Position numbers and translations under genes: made by a program. The notes below the pieces were generated by a model, which was given only the letters and a program-made list of their open reading frames with translations, did not search any database and had not been told where the DNA came from. Below, one piece after another: positions 34,690 through 43,776 of a DNA stretch of 64,000 nt (positions are counted from its first letter, which is position 1; each line of letters starts with the position of its first letter). The stretch is from Roseiarcus sp963813555. GTDB taxonomy: Bacteria > Pseudomonadota > Alphaproteobacteria > Rhizobiales > Beijerinckiaceae. The stretch covers positions 470,043-534,042 of the forward strand of contig CAWEZX010000008.1 of assembly GCA_963813555.1 (NCBI GenBank). Reading direction: 5' to 3'.

Positions 34690-35304
34690 ATGCGAATGTT
34701 CATTCGCGGCGCGGTCGCGCTTGTCGTCCTGGTTGCGGCCTATTGGAGTTGGGCGCTGGCCGGCGCGGCGCAGCTTGCCTCGGCCGCCTCGCGCGGCGAC
34801 ACGCAAGCGGTGATCGAGCGCGTCGATCTGCAGGCGCTGATCCGCTCTCTGAGCGGCCAGATCGCGCGCGCCTTTCTCGACCAGAATCCGCAACTTCAAA
34901 AGCTGCCGGCGCCTCGGCAGGGCGTCTTTCTCAACGCCTCCGCGGCCGAGATGCTGCTGCGCGCCCTCCTCACGCCGGACAAAATCGCCGCGCTTTTGAA
35001 CCAGGGGCGCGTAAGCGTCCTTAACGCCGGTGGCCAGGATTCCGGGACGGTCTGGGGCATGCCCTCGCTCGGCGAGGCGTTCCACGCCCGTCCCTTACAG
35101 GTCCTCATAAACTCCTATTTCGACGGTCTGCTGAGCTTCGTCGTTGGCCTGGACAGCCCCCATGGGCGGTATCGCCTCCATATGAATCTTTCCGGCGTCA
35201 CCTGGCGCTTGTCGGGCGTTGACATCCCCGAGCCGGTCACGGCCCAGCTGGCGCGCCTCATCGCGCAGAGGATCGGCGGAGCGGTGGACCTACCCAAAGA
35301 TTGA
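34690..35304 (+). CDS. DUF2939 domain protein
   Basis: The 204-residue protein has an N-terminal membrane segment or uncleaved signal (FIRGAVALVVLVAAYWSWAL). The DUF2939 pattern follows: AAQLASAASRGDTQAVIERV, DLQALIRSLSGQIARAFLDQ and, after a middle segment, LHMNLSGVTWRLSGVDIPE. The family is widespread in proteobacteria and uncharacterised. It is probably an inner-membrane-anchored periplasmic protein. The start follows a weak purine stretch, and no operon partner is evident. Confidence 0.85.
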   Translation: MRMFIRGAVALVVLVAAYWSWALAGAAQLASAASRGDTQAVIERVDLQALIRSLSGQIARAFLDQNPQLQKLPAPRQGVFLNASAAEMLLRALLTPDKIAALLNQGRVSVLNAGGQDSGTVWGMPSLGEAFHARPLQVLINSYFDGLLSFVVGLDSPHGRYRLHMNLSGVTWRLSGVDIPEPVTAQLARLIAQRIGGAVDLPKD

Positions 35305-35572
35305 ACCGAACCAACGCCTCGTCGACGAAGGGTCCCGGCGGCGGCGAGAGACCTTTGACGTATCGACCCCATGCTCGGCCCGCGCAAAATCCGGGACGAG
35401 GCAACAATCTCTTTACGCTAAAACAGAATTCATGCTATATGTCGTTCGGCCGAACCCATGCTTCGCGCGCTCAGCAGGAGGACGAGAACGGCCACGTCGG
35501 GCGAGTTGCGCACAACCAAGGAGGCGAATCGAACCGGAGGGGGAATTTTTCAGTAATACGATTTCCGGGTGA

Positions 35573-36058
35573 TCACTTCGGGTTGGCGATTTTGGGCCAC
35601 CAGTGGAAGCCGGCTTGGCTTTTGATTTTTTGCCTTTCCGCGGCGAGGACGGCGCAACGCGCGGAGATGACGTCGTCGAGGGTTTCGAGGTCGGGAATAT
35701 GTTTGTTGACGATGGGCTCGTCGACGAGGGTCCACAACGTTTCGGCGGGTTGCACTTCCGGGGTGTAGGCGGGCTGGAAGACGAGATGGAGACCGTTCGG
35801 CACGACGAGGCCGGCTTCGCCGTGCCAGCCGGCGTTGTCGAGCACGAGGACGATGATCCGCTCGCGGCCGGCGCCGGCCTCTTCGGCGAACAGGCGCAGA
35901 AGCGCCTCGAACAGCGGCTTCGATATTCCGTTCGAGACGGACCAGAAGACTTCGCCCGTGGCCGGCGAAACAAATGTCGTACATAGAGCCATTCGAAACG
36001 ATGATGGCCGTGGGCGATCGGCCGTTCGCCGATCGGCGCCCAGAACTCGGCGCGTCAC
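35573..36058 (-). pseudogene. IS630 transposase, C-terminal part
   Basis: This piece carries the rest of the DDE domain: TTFVSPATGEVFWSVSNGIS, IIVLVLDNAGWHGEAGLVVP (second Asp) and QPAYTPEVQPAETLWTLVDE (catalytic Glu). Its first ~20 codons contain a one-base insertion at 36041-36046 (GAACTC, which should be GACTC) and a one-base loss near 35980. Restoring them yields RRVWAPIGERPIAHGHHRFE, the family consensus. It joins the N-terminal part across the IS110 insertion. Confidence 0.8.
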
Positions 36059-36127
36059 CGGTTCCAGATGCTATGCGGCCGGGGCCTCGGCCAGACTGGG
36101 AGCCCCAACTGGAACCGGAGCGCCCTC

Positions 36128-37255
36128 ATGTCGTCGTATGCCTCACCTCGAAGGATCGTCTATCTCGCCCTCGAACTCAGCGCGTCGTCCTGGGTCATCG
36201 CGTATCGATTGCCTGCGAATGAGAAGGCGAAGCTGCGCCGGCTGGAGGCCGGCGATAACGATGGACTGCTTGCTTTCATCGCCGACCTGCGCAGTCAGCT
36301 CCACTCTTCAGATGACGCGGAGGTGCTTGTCGTCAGCTGCTTTGAGGCTGGACGGGATGGGTTTTGGCTGCATCGACTTCTATCGGCGCATGGGGTGATC
36401 AACCACGTCGTCGAGCCGACCAGCATCTTGGTGACCCGAGGCGCGCGGCGCGCCAAGACCGACCGGTTGGACGCTGTCGGGCTCTTGCGCGTTCTCGCCG
36501 CAAGATTTGCTGGCGACGTTGACGCCTGCCGGACGGTCAATGTGCCCTCCGTAGAAGAGGAAGACGCAAAGCGGCCGCATCGCGAGCGCGAATTCCTCGT
36601 GCAGGAGCGCATCCGCGTCGAAAATCGCATCGCCGCGTTGCTCGCCACCCAGGGCATCCGGAAAAGGCCATCGCTCCGTTCCTGGGGAGCGGACGTAAAC
36701 GCCCTGAGAACCGGCGAGGGCCGACCCCTGCCAACCCATCTGGTCGCAGAACTGAACCGCTTGCGTCGAGGGCTGTCGTTGACGCTCGAAATGATCCGTG
36801 AGCTCGACGCCGAGCGCGAGATCGCGCTCGAAGAACAACAGGATCCCGCCAGCCAGACGGTCAAGATGCTTTGCACGGTCCGAGGGATCGGCGTGAACTT
36901 CGCTTCAGTCCTGACGAGAGAGGTGTTCTACCGAACCTTCGACAACCGGCGACAGATCGCCAGCTACCTGGGTCTAACGCCCACGCCTTTCCAAAGCGGC
37001 GGCATGGACCGTGATCGACGCATAAACCGCGCCGGCAATAGCCGAGCTCGCAAGACGCTTGTCCAACTCGCCTGGCTTTGGCTCCGCTACCAGCCAGAGA
37101 GCAGCCTGGCGGCATGGTTCCGGCAACGCGTCGGCACGCTCCAGGGTCGGGCGCGCCGCGTCGCAATCATCGCCCTGGCGCGCAAGCTCTTGATCGCGAT
37201 CTGGCGTTTCGTCACCCTGGGTCTCGCGCCGGAAGGGGCAATCATCACCGCATAG
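36128..37255 (+). CDS. IS110-family transposase (second type)
   Basis: The start at 36128 begins MSSYASPRRIVYLALELSAS. The 375-residue protein has the DEDD RuvC-like domain (ALELSASSWVIAY; VEPTSILVTRGARRAKTDRL, DAVGLLRVL). The Transposase_20 domain follows (LCTVRGIGVNFASVLTREVF; NRRQIASYLGLTPTPFQSGG; GNSRARKTLVQLAWLWLRYQ). It differs from the IS110 at 27-28 kb and belongs to another subgroup. The frame is intact. The element (about 36060-37550) is inserted in the IS630 transposase gene. A 10-bp inverted repeat (CCGGTTCCAG at 36059-36068, complement at 36110-36119) marks its left region. Confidence 0.88.
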   Translation: MSSYASPRRIVYLALELSASSWVIAYRLPANEKAKLRRLEAGDNDGLLAFIADLRSQLHSSDDAEVLVVSCFEAGRDGFWLHRLLSAHGVINHVVEPTSILVTRGARRAKTDRLDAVGLLRVLAARFAGDVDACRTVNVPSVEEEDAKRPHREREFLVQERIRVENRIAALLATQGIRKRPSLRSWGADVNALRTGEGRPLPTHLVAELNRLRRGLSLTLEMIRELDAEREIALEEQQDPASQTVKMLCTVRGIGVNFASVLTREVFYRTFDNRRQIASYLGLTPTPFQSGGMDRDRRINRAGNSRARKTLVQLAWLWLRYQPESSLAAWFRQRVGTLQGRARRVAIIALARKLLIAIWRFVTLGLAPEGAIITA

Positions 37256-37543
37256 AGTTCCCTCGCTCGTCGACGAGCGGGGATAGACGGAGGATGTGAC
37301 CGTCTTCGTCATTGGGAGCATGTGCCTCCCGCGTTTCAGGTGGGTCACATCAGCCGGGATCGAAGCCTCGTGCATGAGGCATTGGGGTTGCGATTCAAAG
37401 GTCGCGCCGCAGCGCGCCTGCGATCGGACCGTATGTAAGGTTATGCAGCGCTTGCTGCGTTCAAGACGATCCCCAATCCGTCCAGTCCAACGCTCAAACG
37501 ACGATCGCGCGAAAAACTCGCGGAATGCTTGACAGGAGAAACC

Positions 37544-38121
37544 TCATGTAAGGCCGATCCGGTGCTCGTCGGTGGCGAAGGTTTCGATCGGGGTATCGGG
37601 ATGGCGCGCCGCTTCTTCGGCGACGATGTCGGTCACTTTTTTTTGAAGGCGTCCTGCTCCTCGGGCGTCGCCGCCTTGGGGTTGCGCGGCCGCGGCTTCT
37701 GGATTGACCAGTCGATCGCCCGCAGCGCCTCCCAGCCGCGTTGCGCGGCGAGCGAGGCCAGGCCCAGTTCCCCCGCCATCCAGTGCGCGACCTTGCGGCT
37801 CGTCCACGCGCCGCCGTCGGGCGGCGGATCGACAAGACGAGCGCGAAGCCGCTCCAGCAGTTCGGGCTTCAATACCCTCGCCGCCGCGCCATTGCCGCGC
37901 CGCAGATCGCCCAACGCCGAAGGTCCGACCGCGTTGTAGCGCCCCAGAAGTTGCTCAATCCAGCGCTGGCCGAACGAGGTCATTGCCGCCACCTCGCCGG
38001 TCGAATGTCCCTTCGCCAGCAACCAAATCGTCTGGAAATGCCGCGATGACGTCGCGTCCTCGCACGTTTCGTACCGCTCCTCCAACGCCGCAACGCTCAG
38101 ATGATCGGCCACATGCGCCAT
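37544..38121 (-). pseudogene. IS630 transposase, N-terminal part with A8G slippery frameshift
   Basis: ORF A starts MAHVADHLSVAALEERYETC and contains the HTH region (GHSTGEVAAMTSFGQRWIEQ; AWTSRKVAHWMAGELGL). Its frame ends FKKK-stop at 37633, just after eight A's on the coding strand (plus-strand T8 at 37637-37644). Slipping back one base at A-AAA-AAG gives KKVTDIVAEEAARHPDTPIE then TFATDEHRIGL, the start of the catalytic part with the first Asp. This is the layout of a programmed -1 frameshift or transcriptional slippage. The gene is cut by the IS110 insertion right after DEHRIGL. Confidence 0.8.
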
Positions 38122-38211
38122 GCCCGCCTCCCGCGAATCATGGCCGTCCTATCTACCAGTGAAACCTCAATGAGATTCCACCCCCGCCGAATCAATCAAC
38201 CGGAAACCGTA

Positions 38212-38375
38212 TAACTCCCAAGCACCCCCTATTTTTTCGCAGTCGCGAAGGCTTCAGAGCGGGCCCCCGCGAGAACGAAAGTGAATCGCAGAGCGAACAA
38301 ATAGGAATCGGCCGCCGCCTTGAGCGCGCTCCAAGCCTGATTCTCTCGCCACTCAAGGGGGGTGCTTGGGAGTTA
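38212..38375. repeat. Short inverted-repeat unit with IS66-like ends
   Basis: TAACTCCCAAGCACCCCC at 38212-38229 is perfectly repeated in inverse orientation at 38358-38375, bounding a 164-bp non-coding unit. A related third end, TAACTCCCAAGGTGGGGG, starts at 38387 and faces the IS66 transposase gene. The space between the last two forms a perfect hairpin (CTTGGGAGTTACG...CGTAACTCCCAAG). The unit looks like a mini-element or deletion remnant using the same ends as the neighbouring IS66. Confidence 0.65.
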
Positions 38376-38494
38376 CGCTGAAAACGTAACTCCCAAGGTG
38401 GGGGTGAGTCTGATTGGCGACAGGTTTCGTGGAAATGCGGGAAGGGGCGCGATTTTTCGGGACGCGGGGTGGGTAGATAAGAGTCAACGTATGG

Positions 38495-39484
38495 ATGATT
38501 CTCCGCCCCGAGATTCAGGACCTGATCGACGCACTGCGGCGCGAGATTGAGGTTTTGCGGGCCGAGAACGCGGGGTTGCGCCAGGAGGTCGCGGACCTTC
38601 GGCGTCAGCTGGACAAGAACAGCTCGAACAGCAGCAAGCCGCCGTCGAGCGACGGCTTGACGAAACCGCCGCGCGTGGCCGGCAGCACGCGCGGCAAGTC
38701 GGGCAAGGCAAGCGGCGGCCAGGCGGGCCATGCCGGCGGCGCGCTGAAGGCGGCGGCAAAGCCCGATGTCATCGAGCGGCATGAGGCGGAAGGGTGTCGC
38801 CAGTGCTTCGCCGGGCTGACGAGGACGATGATCACGGGCGTTGAGAGGAGGCAGGTGTTTGATCTGCCTGAGCGGCGACTGGAGGTCACCGAACATCAGG
38901 CGATGATTTACCGCTGCGCCCGCTGCCGCGGCCGAACCACGGCGGCGTTCCCCGAGGGGTTGATCTCGCCGGCTCAGTATGGGGGGCGGGTCAGAGCGGC
39001 TGCGGTTTATCTCAACGTTCAGCAGCTCATTCCCGAGGACCGGGCCGCGCAGGCGATGGCCGACCTGTTCGGCGCAGCGACGCTTTGCCCCGACAGCGTC
39101 GTCGCCTGGGGCAAGAGGAAGGCCGAGGAATTCGGGGCTCTCGCGGCGCAGATCGCCGCGCTCGTGGCTCAGGCTCCCGTGCGCCATCTCGACGAAACCG
39201 GCTTTCGCGTCGCCGGCAAGGGCCAATGGCTGCATACCGCCTCGACCGTGGCCCTGACCTCGTATCGGGTGACGGCCAAACGCGGCGACGCGCCCAAGGG
39301 CTTTCGCGGCGGCGTCGTTGTTCACGACCATTTCAGGCCCTATTACGCGCTGCCCGCCGTCCGCCACGCGCTGTGCAACGCCCATCATTTGCGCGAACTC
39401 AAGGCCCTGATCGACATCGACAAAGAGCAATGGGCCGGGCAAATGCGCGATCTTCTCGTCGAGGCCAACGGCGCCGTTAATTTG
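38495..39484 (+). pseudogene. IS66-family transposase (TnpC-like), 3'-truncated
   Basis: The protein begins MILRPEIQDLIDALRREIEV, a leucine-zipper region. It continues with the IS66 signatures QLDKNSSNSSKPPSSDGLTK, the zinc-binding CRQC...CARC, and the DDE domain pieces VRHLDETGFRVAGKGQWLHT and RGGVVVHDHFRPYYALP. After NAHHLRELKALIDIDKEQWA and EANGAVN the family sequence stops at ~39484. The open frame then runs on into recJ flanking DNA to 39640. The catalytic Glu and the last ~170 residues are missing, so it is inactive. Confidence 0.88.
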
Positions 39485-39533
39485 CTTGGGAGAAGTTCGC
39501 CCTCTGGTTGTAGCGACCGTGTCCACTGCGGCG

Positions 39534-41372
39534 CTACCGCGTCGCCTCGGCGACGTCGACGATCCGCATCTGCGCCCGCTCCCGACCGCCGAAGCGGTTC
39601 ACTGTCAGCGCGCCAGCAAGATGCACTTGCCCTCCCTTGAGGCGGATGAGGGCCTCGCCAAGCTTCTTCCCCGAGGCGCGGAACGCGATCCCCTCGACCG
39701 CCCGCCCGTCGCCAGCGACCGCCCGCAGGCGCAAATGGCGCCCGCCGGCGCCGACGGGCGTGACCTCCGCCAGGCGATGGCGCGGCAAGGCGAACAAAGG
39801 CTCCGGGGCGCCCGCGCCAAAGGGGCCGACAGCCTCAAGCCGATGGACGAGTTCCGGCGTGGCCCCATTCGCTGTCAGCGCCGCGTCGACCTTGAGACCG
39901 GCTTCGGCACGCGCTTTCGTCACGGCTTCGCCGAGCCGCTCCTCGAGAAAGGCGCGCCAGTCGCCGAGCCGCTCGCTCGCCAGCGTCACGCCCGCCGCCA
40001 TCGCATGTCCGCCGCCCTTGATTGCGACGCCTGCTTCGATCGCCGCGCGCACCGCCCGGCCGAGATCAACGCCCGCGATCGAGCGGCCGGAGCCGGTCGC
40101 ATGCCCGCCGGCCAGCGTCAGCGCGAAGGCCGGGCGCTCGAACCGTTCCTTGAGCCGCGCCGCAAGCAAGCCAACGACCCCGGGCGGCCACGTCGCCCCA
40201 GCCACCACCACCGCAGCGCCCCGTTCCTCCAGGCCCAGCGACAGCAGCGCTTCCGCTTCGGCCTCCGCGAGCGCCTCGATCTCGATCTGTTGGCGGATAC
40301 GGTTCAGCCGGTCGAGCTCGGCCGCGATCGCACGCGCTTCGATGTCGTCGGCCGCGGTCAGGAGCCGGACGCCCAGAGCCGCGTCGCCGATGCGTCCGCC
40401 GGCGTTGATCCGCGGGCCGACGACAAAGCTTAAGTGGTAAGGCCGCGGCGGTCCGTCCGCGCCGGCGACATCGAACAACGCGGCAAGGCCAGGGCGGCGG
40501 CGCTGGCGCATGATCGCGAGGCCCTTGACGACGAAGGCGCGGTTGAGCCCGATAAGCGGCACGACGTCGGCGACGGTGGCGAGCGCGACGAGGTCGAGTG
40601 AAGCCAGCAGGTCCGGGCCTTTGCCGCCATTCCAGAAGCCTGCCTCGCGCAGCGCCCGATTGAGCGCCACGAGCGCCATGAAGGTCACGCCTGCCGCGCA
40701 GAGATAGCCGAGCCCGGAGAGGTCGTCCTCTCGGTTGGGATCGACGAGCGCGGCCGTCTTCGGCAGCACCTCCGGCGCCTGATGGTGATCGAACACGATC
40801 ACGTCGAGACCAAGCTGGCTCGCGACCTCGAACGGCTCGCGGCTGACGGCTCCGCAGTCGACGGTCACCACGAGCGTCGCGCCTCGCGAGGCGAGACCCT
40901 GAATCGCCTCCACGTTGGGGCCATAGCCCTCGGTCACGCGATCGGGGATGTGGACGATCGTCTCCAGCCCGCAGGCCTTCAGATATTCGCTGAGCAGCGC
41001 CGCGCTGCAGGCGCCGTCGACGTCGTAATCGCCAAAGATCGCCACCCGCTCGCGGCGCATGACCGCGCTTCTCAGGCGCTCTGTCGCCGCCTCCATGTCG
41101 CGCAAGCAGAACGGATCCGGCATCAGATCGCGGAAGCTCGGCGCCAAGTGGCTCTCGACCCCCTCAGGCTTGACGCCCCGCCCGGCGAGCACGCGGGCGA
41201 TCAGTTCGTCGTGCCCGCCAATTTGCGCGATGGCGAGCGCGCGCAATTCCCCCGCCGCGTCAAGCCGCGGCCGCCATGGCTGCCCGAGCGCCGACGTCTC
41301 AACGTCGAGAAAATAATCGGAGGGCGTCAAGAGTCCGCTTTCAATTCCACAAAGCGGCAGTCCACGAATCAC
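39534..41372 (-). CDS. recJ: Single-stranded-DNA-specific exonuclease RecJ
   Basis: The 612-residue protein contains the DHH phosphoesterase motifs VAIFGDYDVDGACSAALLSE (motif I), VVTVDCGAVS (motif II) and VIVFDHHQAPEVLPKTAALV (motif III). DHHA1 follows (WPPGVVGLLAARLKERFERP; AGGHATGSGRSIAGVDLGRA with IKGGGHAMAAGVT). It degrades ssDNA 5' to 3' in recombination and mismatch/excision repair. The true start may be a few codons into the frame (near SDYFLDVETSALG), because the first ~16 residues are not family-like. A truncated IS66 copy ends ~50 bp beyond its stop. Confidence 0.94.
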   Translation of the reverse strand: MIRGLPLCGIESGLLTPSDYFLDVETSALGQPWRPRLDAAGELRALAIAQIGGHDELIARVLAGRGVKPEGVESHLAPSFRDLMPDPFCLRDMEAATERLRSAVMRRERVAIFGDYDVDGACSAALLSEYLKACGLETIVHIPDRVTEGYGPNVEAIQGLASRGATLVVTVDCGAVSREPFEVASQLGLDVIVFDHHQAPEVLPKTAALVDPNREDDLSGLGYLCAAGVTFMALVALNRALREAGFWNGGKGPDLLASLDLVALATVADVVPLIGLNRAFVVKGLAIMRQRRRPGLAALFDVAGADGPPRPYHLSFVVGPRINAGGRIGDAALGVRLLTAADDIEARAIAAELDRLNRIRQQIEIEALAEAEAEALLSLGLEERGAAVVVAGATWPPGVVGLLAARLKERFERPAFALTLAGGHATGSGRSIAGVDLGRAVRAAIEAGVAIKGGGHAMAAGVTLASERLGDWRAFLEERLGEAVTKARAEAGLKVDAALTANGATPELVHRLEAVGPFGAGAPEPLFALPRHRLAEVTPVGAGGRHLRLRAVAGDGRAVEGIAFRASGKKLGEALIRLKGGQVHLAGALTVNRFGGRERAQMRIVDVAEATR

Positions 41373-41597
41373 CTGCCGCGACGGGAATCATGCCAGAACG
41401 CGCTCTTATCCAGAAGTAATTCGCGCTCTTCCAGAGCCTTCCTCCCCAAGTGCTTCGCAAGCAACAGCGGATAGAAGTGCGAGACCCCTAGACACAGGGC
41501 GGTAGAGGATATCAGTTGAGGTGACCCAACCGGGCAAACGATATCAGCCGGCGGCGGGCGTTGGCCGCCTCGCTCTCACGATCGCGGGGAGGCCAGA

Positions 41598-42383
41598 GTG
41601 TCGTATTTTCTGTCGAGCTTACCGTTGTGGCTCTTGATCACGCTGGTCGTGGTTGTTCCAACCGCCGTGGCGATGATCGCGCAGCTCCTTATCCACCGGT
41701 GGGTCGGCGTCGAGACATTGGCCAAGAACAACGAAATCGCCGGTTTCAAATTCGCGACTGTCGGCGTCATCTATGCCGTCCTCCTGGCCTTCTCGGTTAT
41801 CGTCGTATGGGAGAAGTTCAACGACGCACAGACCGCAGTCGCCGACGAAGCCGGCGCGACTGCGGCGCTCTTTCGTTACGCAGAAGGCAAGGAACCCGGA
41901 GCGATCGCGTTGCGGGCGGCGCTCGTCATCTACCTCAAGGCGACGATCGACGACGAGTGGCCTGCGATGGGCCTCGAATCCGAAACCCACAAGGTAACGG
42001 AGGCTCTCAACTTGCTATACTCGGCGGCGCTGGCCCTCAATCAGTCCGGCACGAGAGACACGGCGGATATGTCGGAGGTCTTCCGGCAGATCGACAACGT
42101 GACCGCGGCCCGGCGGGTCAGGCTCCATCTCGCGACCGGGCTTGTGCCCTACGTCATATGGATAGCGCTGTTCATGGGGGCGCTGCTGACCGTGGGATTC
42201 ACGCTCTTCTTCGGAAGCGAGAATTTACTTGCGCAGGTTTCAATGACCGGCGTGCTGTCGGTTCTGGTCACCTTGGGTCTCGTCGTCATTATCTCGGTCG
42301 ACCATCCATTCACTGGCCCGGTCTACATCCACCCCGATCCGCTCGCCACGGTGCTCGAGGAATTCGGCCAACCGCCAAACTGA
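41598..42383 (+). CDS. DUF4239 (bestrophin-like) membrane protein
   Basis: The 261-residue protein has two N-terminal membrane helices (LPLWLLITLVVVVPTAVAMI; FATVGVIYAVLLAFSVIVVW). A cytoplasmic helical region of ~110 residues (DEAGATAALFRYAEGKEPGA...) follows, then two C-terminal helices (GLVPYVIWIALFMGALLTVG; MTGVLSVLVTLGLVVIISVD). This is the DUF4239/bestrophin-like layout. GGGGAGG precedes the ATG. A channel role is suggested for related proteins but is unproven. The ~225 bases between it and recJ hold no supported gene. Confidence 0.85.
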   Translation: MSYFLSSLPLWLLITLVVVVPTAVAMIAQLLIHRWVGVETLAKNNEIAGFKFATVGVIYAVLLAFSVIVVWEKFNDAQTAVADEAGATAALFRYAEGKEPGAIALRAALVIYLKATIDDEWPAMGLESETHKVTEALNLLYSAALALNQSGTRDTADMSEVFRQIDNVTAARRVRLHLATGLVPYVIWIALFMGALLTVGFTLFFGSENLLAQVSMTGVLSVLVTLGLVVIISVDHPFTGPVYIHPDPLATVLEEFGQPPN

Positions 42384-42420
42384 CTTCTTTTGGCGACAAA
42401 ACTTCAGCGCCGCCTTAGGC

Positions 42421-42846
42421 TTACCACCAGAGGCCAGGCGTCGCCAATTCCACCAAGGCGCCGTCAGGGTCGCGCATATAGAGGCTGACCCCGCCCCGCG
42501 GCCAGCGATACTCGCCGACGATGTCGACGCCGCGTTCGGAGAGCCGCTTGCGCCACGCGTCGAGATCATCGGCGCTGATCGAGAGCGCGAGGTGCAGGCG
42601 CCCGCGGCCGTCATGTCCGGGAATTGTGCCGCCCGCATCGATCACGTCCTGGTCGGTCGCGCCAGCCTGAAACACCAGCAACACGCTACGCTCAGCGATC
42701 GCGAAGGCGACCAGCCGCGGTGAATCAACGAGCGCCCTCAATCCGAAGAGATCGCGATAAAACGCCGCGGTCCGTTGAAGGTCAGACGCGTAGAGCGATG
42801 TCTCCAAAAGGCCTTTGATCGCCGGCGCGCCGCCCTGCTCCGCCAT
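42421..42846 (-). CDS. VOC (glyoxalase/bleomycin-resistance) family protein
   Basis: The 141-residue protein has two beta-alpha-beta-beta-beta modules: ETSLYASDLQRTAAFYRDLF GL (first) and LHLALSISADDLDAWRKRL with SLYMRDPDGALVELATPGLW (second). The metal-ligand positions of the family (first-strand residue, His/Glu in LHLALS and the Glu of LVELAT) are present. Such proteins act as lyases, dioxygenases or resistance-binding proteins in the cytoplasm. The specific reaction cannot be told. Confidence 0.85.
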   Translation of the reverse strand: MAEQGGAPAIKGLLETSLYASDLQRTAAFYRDLFGLRALVDSPRLVAFAIAERSVLLVFQAGATDQDVIDAGGTIPGHDGRGRLHLALSISADDLDAWRKRLSERGVDIVGEYRWPRGGVSLYMRDPDGALVELATPGLWW

Positions 42847-42947
42847 CGCCTGCTCCGGACGCGTTCATCTGACCGCGGCGGAGTGTGACGGGGCGCGAGC
42901 GAAAAGTCCAAGCGTCAGCTTCAGAAAGCGCCGCAGTCCTGGGCCGC

Positions 42948-43730
42948 TCAGAACGCGAGGCGCCCGCCGACGACCGCAAGCGTGCCAGCGAGGATGGGGC
43001 GCAGCACCCGGTCGGGGACCCGAGAAGCGAAATGGCTGGAAATCATAATGCCCGGGATCGAGCCCACCAGCAGTGAGACGAGCATGTGGAAGTCGACCGA
43101 TCCGAGCCACCAATGCCCGGCGCCGGCGATGAGCGTCAGCGGCACCGCATGGGCGATATCCGAGCCCACGATCCGCACGATCGGAGAACTGGGATAGAGG
43201 GTCAGCAGAACCGTAGCGCCGATGGCGCCAGCTCCGACGGACGAGATCGTCACGAGCATGCCGAGAACCACGCCAAGCAAGACGGTGAGAACGCCCACGG
43301 TCTGCTCGCTCGCGCCGTCCATGAGACGCGTCAGGCGGGTAAGCAGCGCCTTGCGAAACACGAGCGTAACCGCCGTCACGATCAGCGCGATTCCGAGCGT
43401 CGTGCTGATGATTCCGCCGCTCGCCTTCGAGGACAAGCCAAGATGCGCGAGCAGCAGAAGCGACAGTAGCGCTGCGGGCACGCTCCCGTAGGCGAGCCGC
43501 CGCGTGATCCGCCAATCGACCGAGCCGTGGTAGGCGTGCACCGCCCCGCCGCTGATCTTGGTGATCCCCGCGTACAAAAGGTCGGTACCGACCGCGGTCG
43601 CCGGATGGACCCCGAAAGCGAGCACGAGCAGCGGCGTCATAAGGGAGCCGCCTCCGACCCCAGTGATCCCGACAAGCAGCCCGATGACCAACCCGGAAAC
43701 CGCGAAGATCGGATCTATGCCATGCAACAT
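42948..43730 (-). CDS. TauE/SafE-family sulfite/anion exporter
   Basis: The 260-residue inner-membrane protein begins MLHGIDPIFAVSGLVIGLLV. Eight predicted helices carry the duplicated family motif: VGITGVGGGSLMTPLLVLAF with GVHPATAVGTDLLYAGITK in the first half, and ITISSVGAGAIGATVLLTLY with VRIVGSDIAHAVPLTLIAGA in the second. TauE/SafE carriers export sulfite, sulfoacetate or related organosulfur anions. No sulfur-metabolism genes are adjacent, so the substrate is open. Confidence 0.9.
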   Translation of the reverse strand: MLHGIDPIFAVSGLVIGLLVGITGVGGGSLMTPLLVLAFGVHPATAVGTDLLYAGITKISGGAVHAYHGSVDWRITRRLAYGSVPAALLSLLLLAHLGLSSKASGGIISTTLGIALIVTAVTLVFRKALLTRLTRLMDGASEQTVGVLTVLLGVVLGMLVTISSVGAGAIGATVLLTLYPSSPIVRIVGSDIAHAVPLTLIAGAGHWWLGSVDFHMLVSLLVGSIPGIMISSHFASRVPDRVLRPILAGTLAVVGGRLAF

Positions 43731-43776
43731 CCAGAATCCTGCTCTATGGCCCTAGATTCTAATGTTGATTAAATTA

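Larger units (their letters stand above)
35559..38209 (-). mobile_element. IS630-family element, interrupted by an IS110-family element
   Basis: Imperfect inverted repeats (CGATTTCCGGGTGAT... at 35559 and the complement of CGGTTTCCGGTTGATT... ending at 38209) are flanked by TA on both sides (35557-35558, 38210-38211). TA is the invariant IS630 target. The single transposase gene is on the minus strand and is split by an IS110-type insertion (about 36060-37550). Extra indels have accumulated in it. IS66 end-like sequence follows directly on the right. Confidence 0.8.

Noticed and set aside
38192..39526. 444-residue minus-strand frame antisense to the IS66 transposase
   Set aside because: It has no domain-like sequence and is a GC-rich shadow of the transposase frame.
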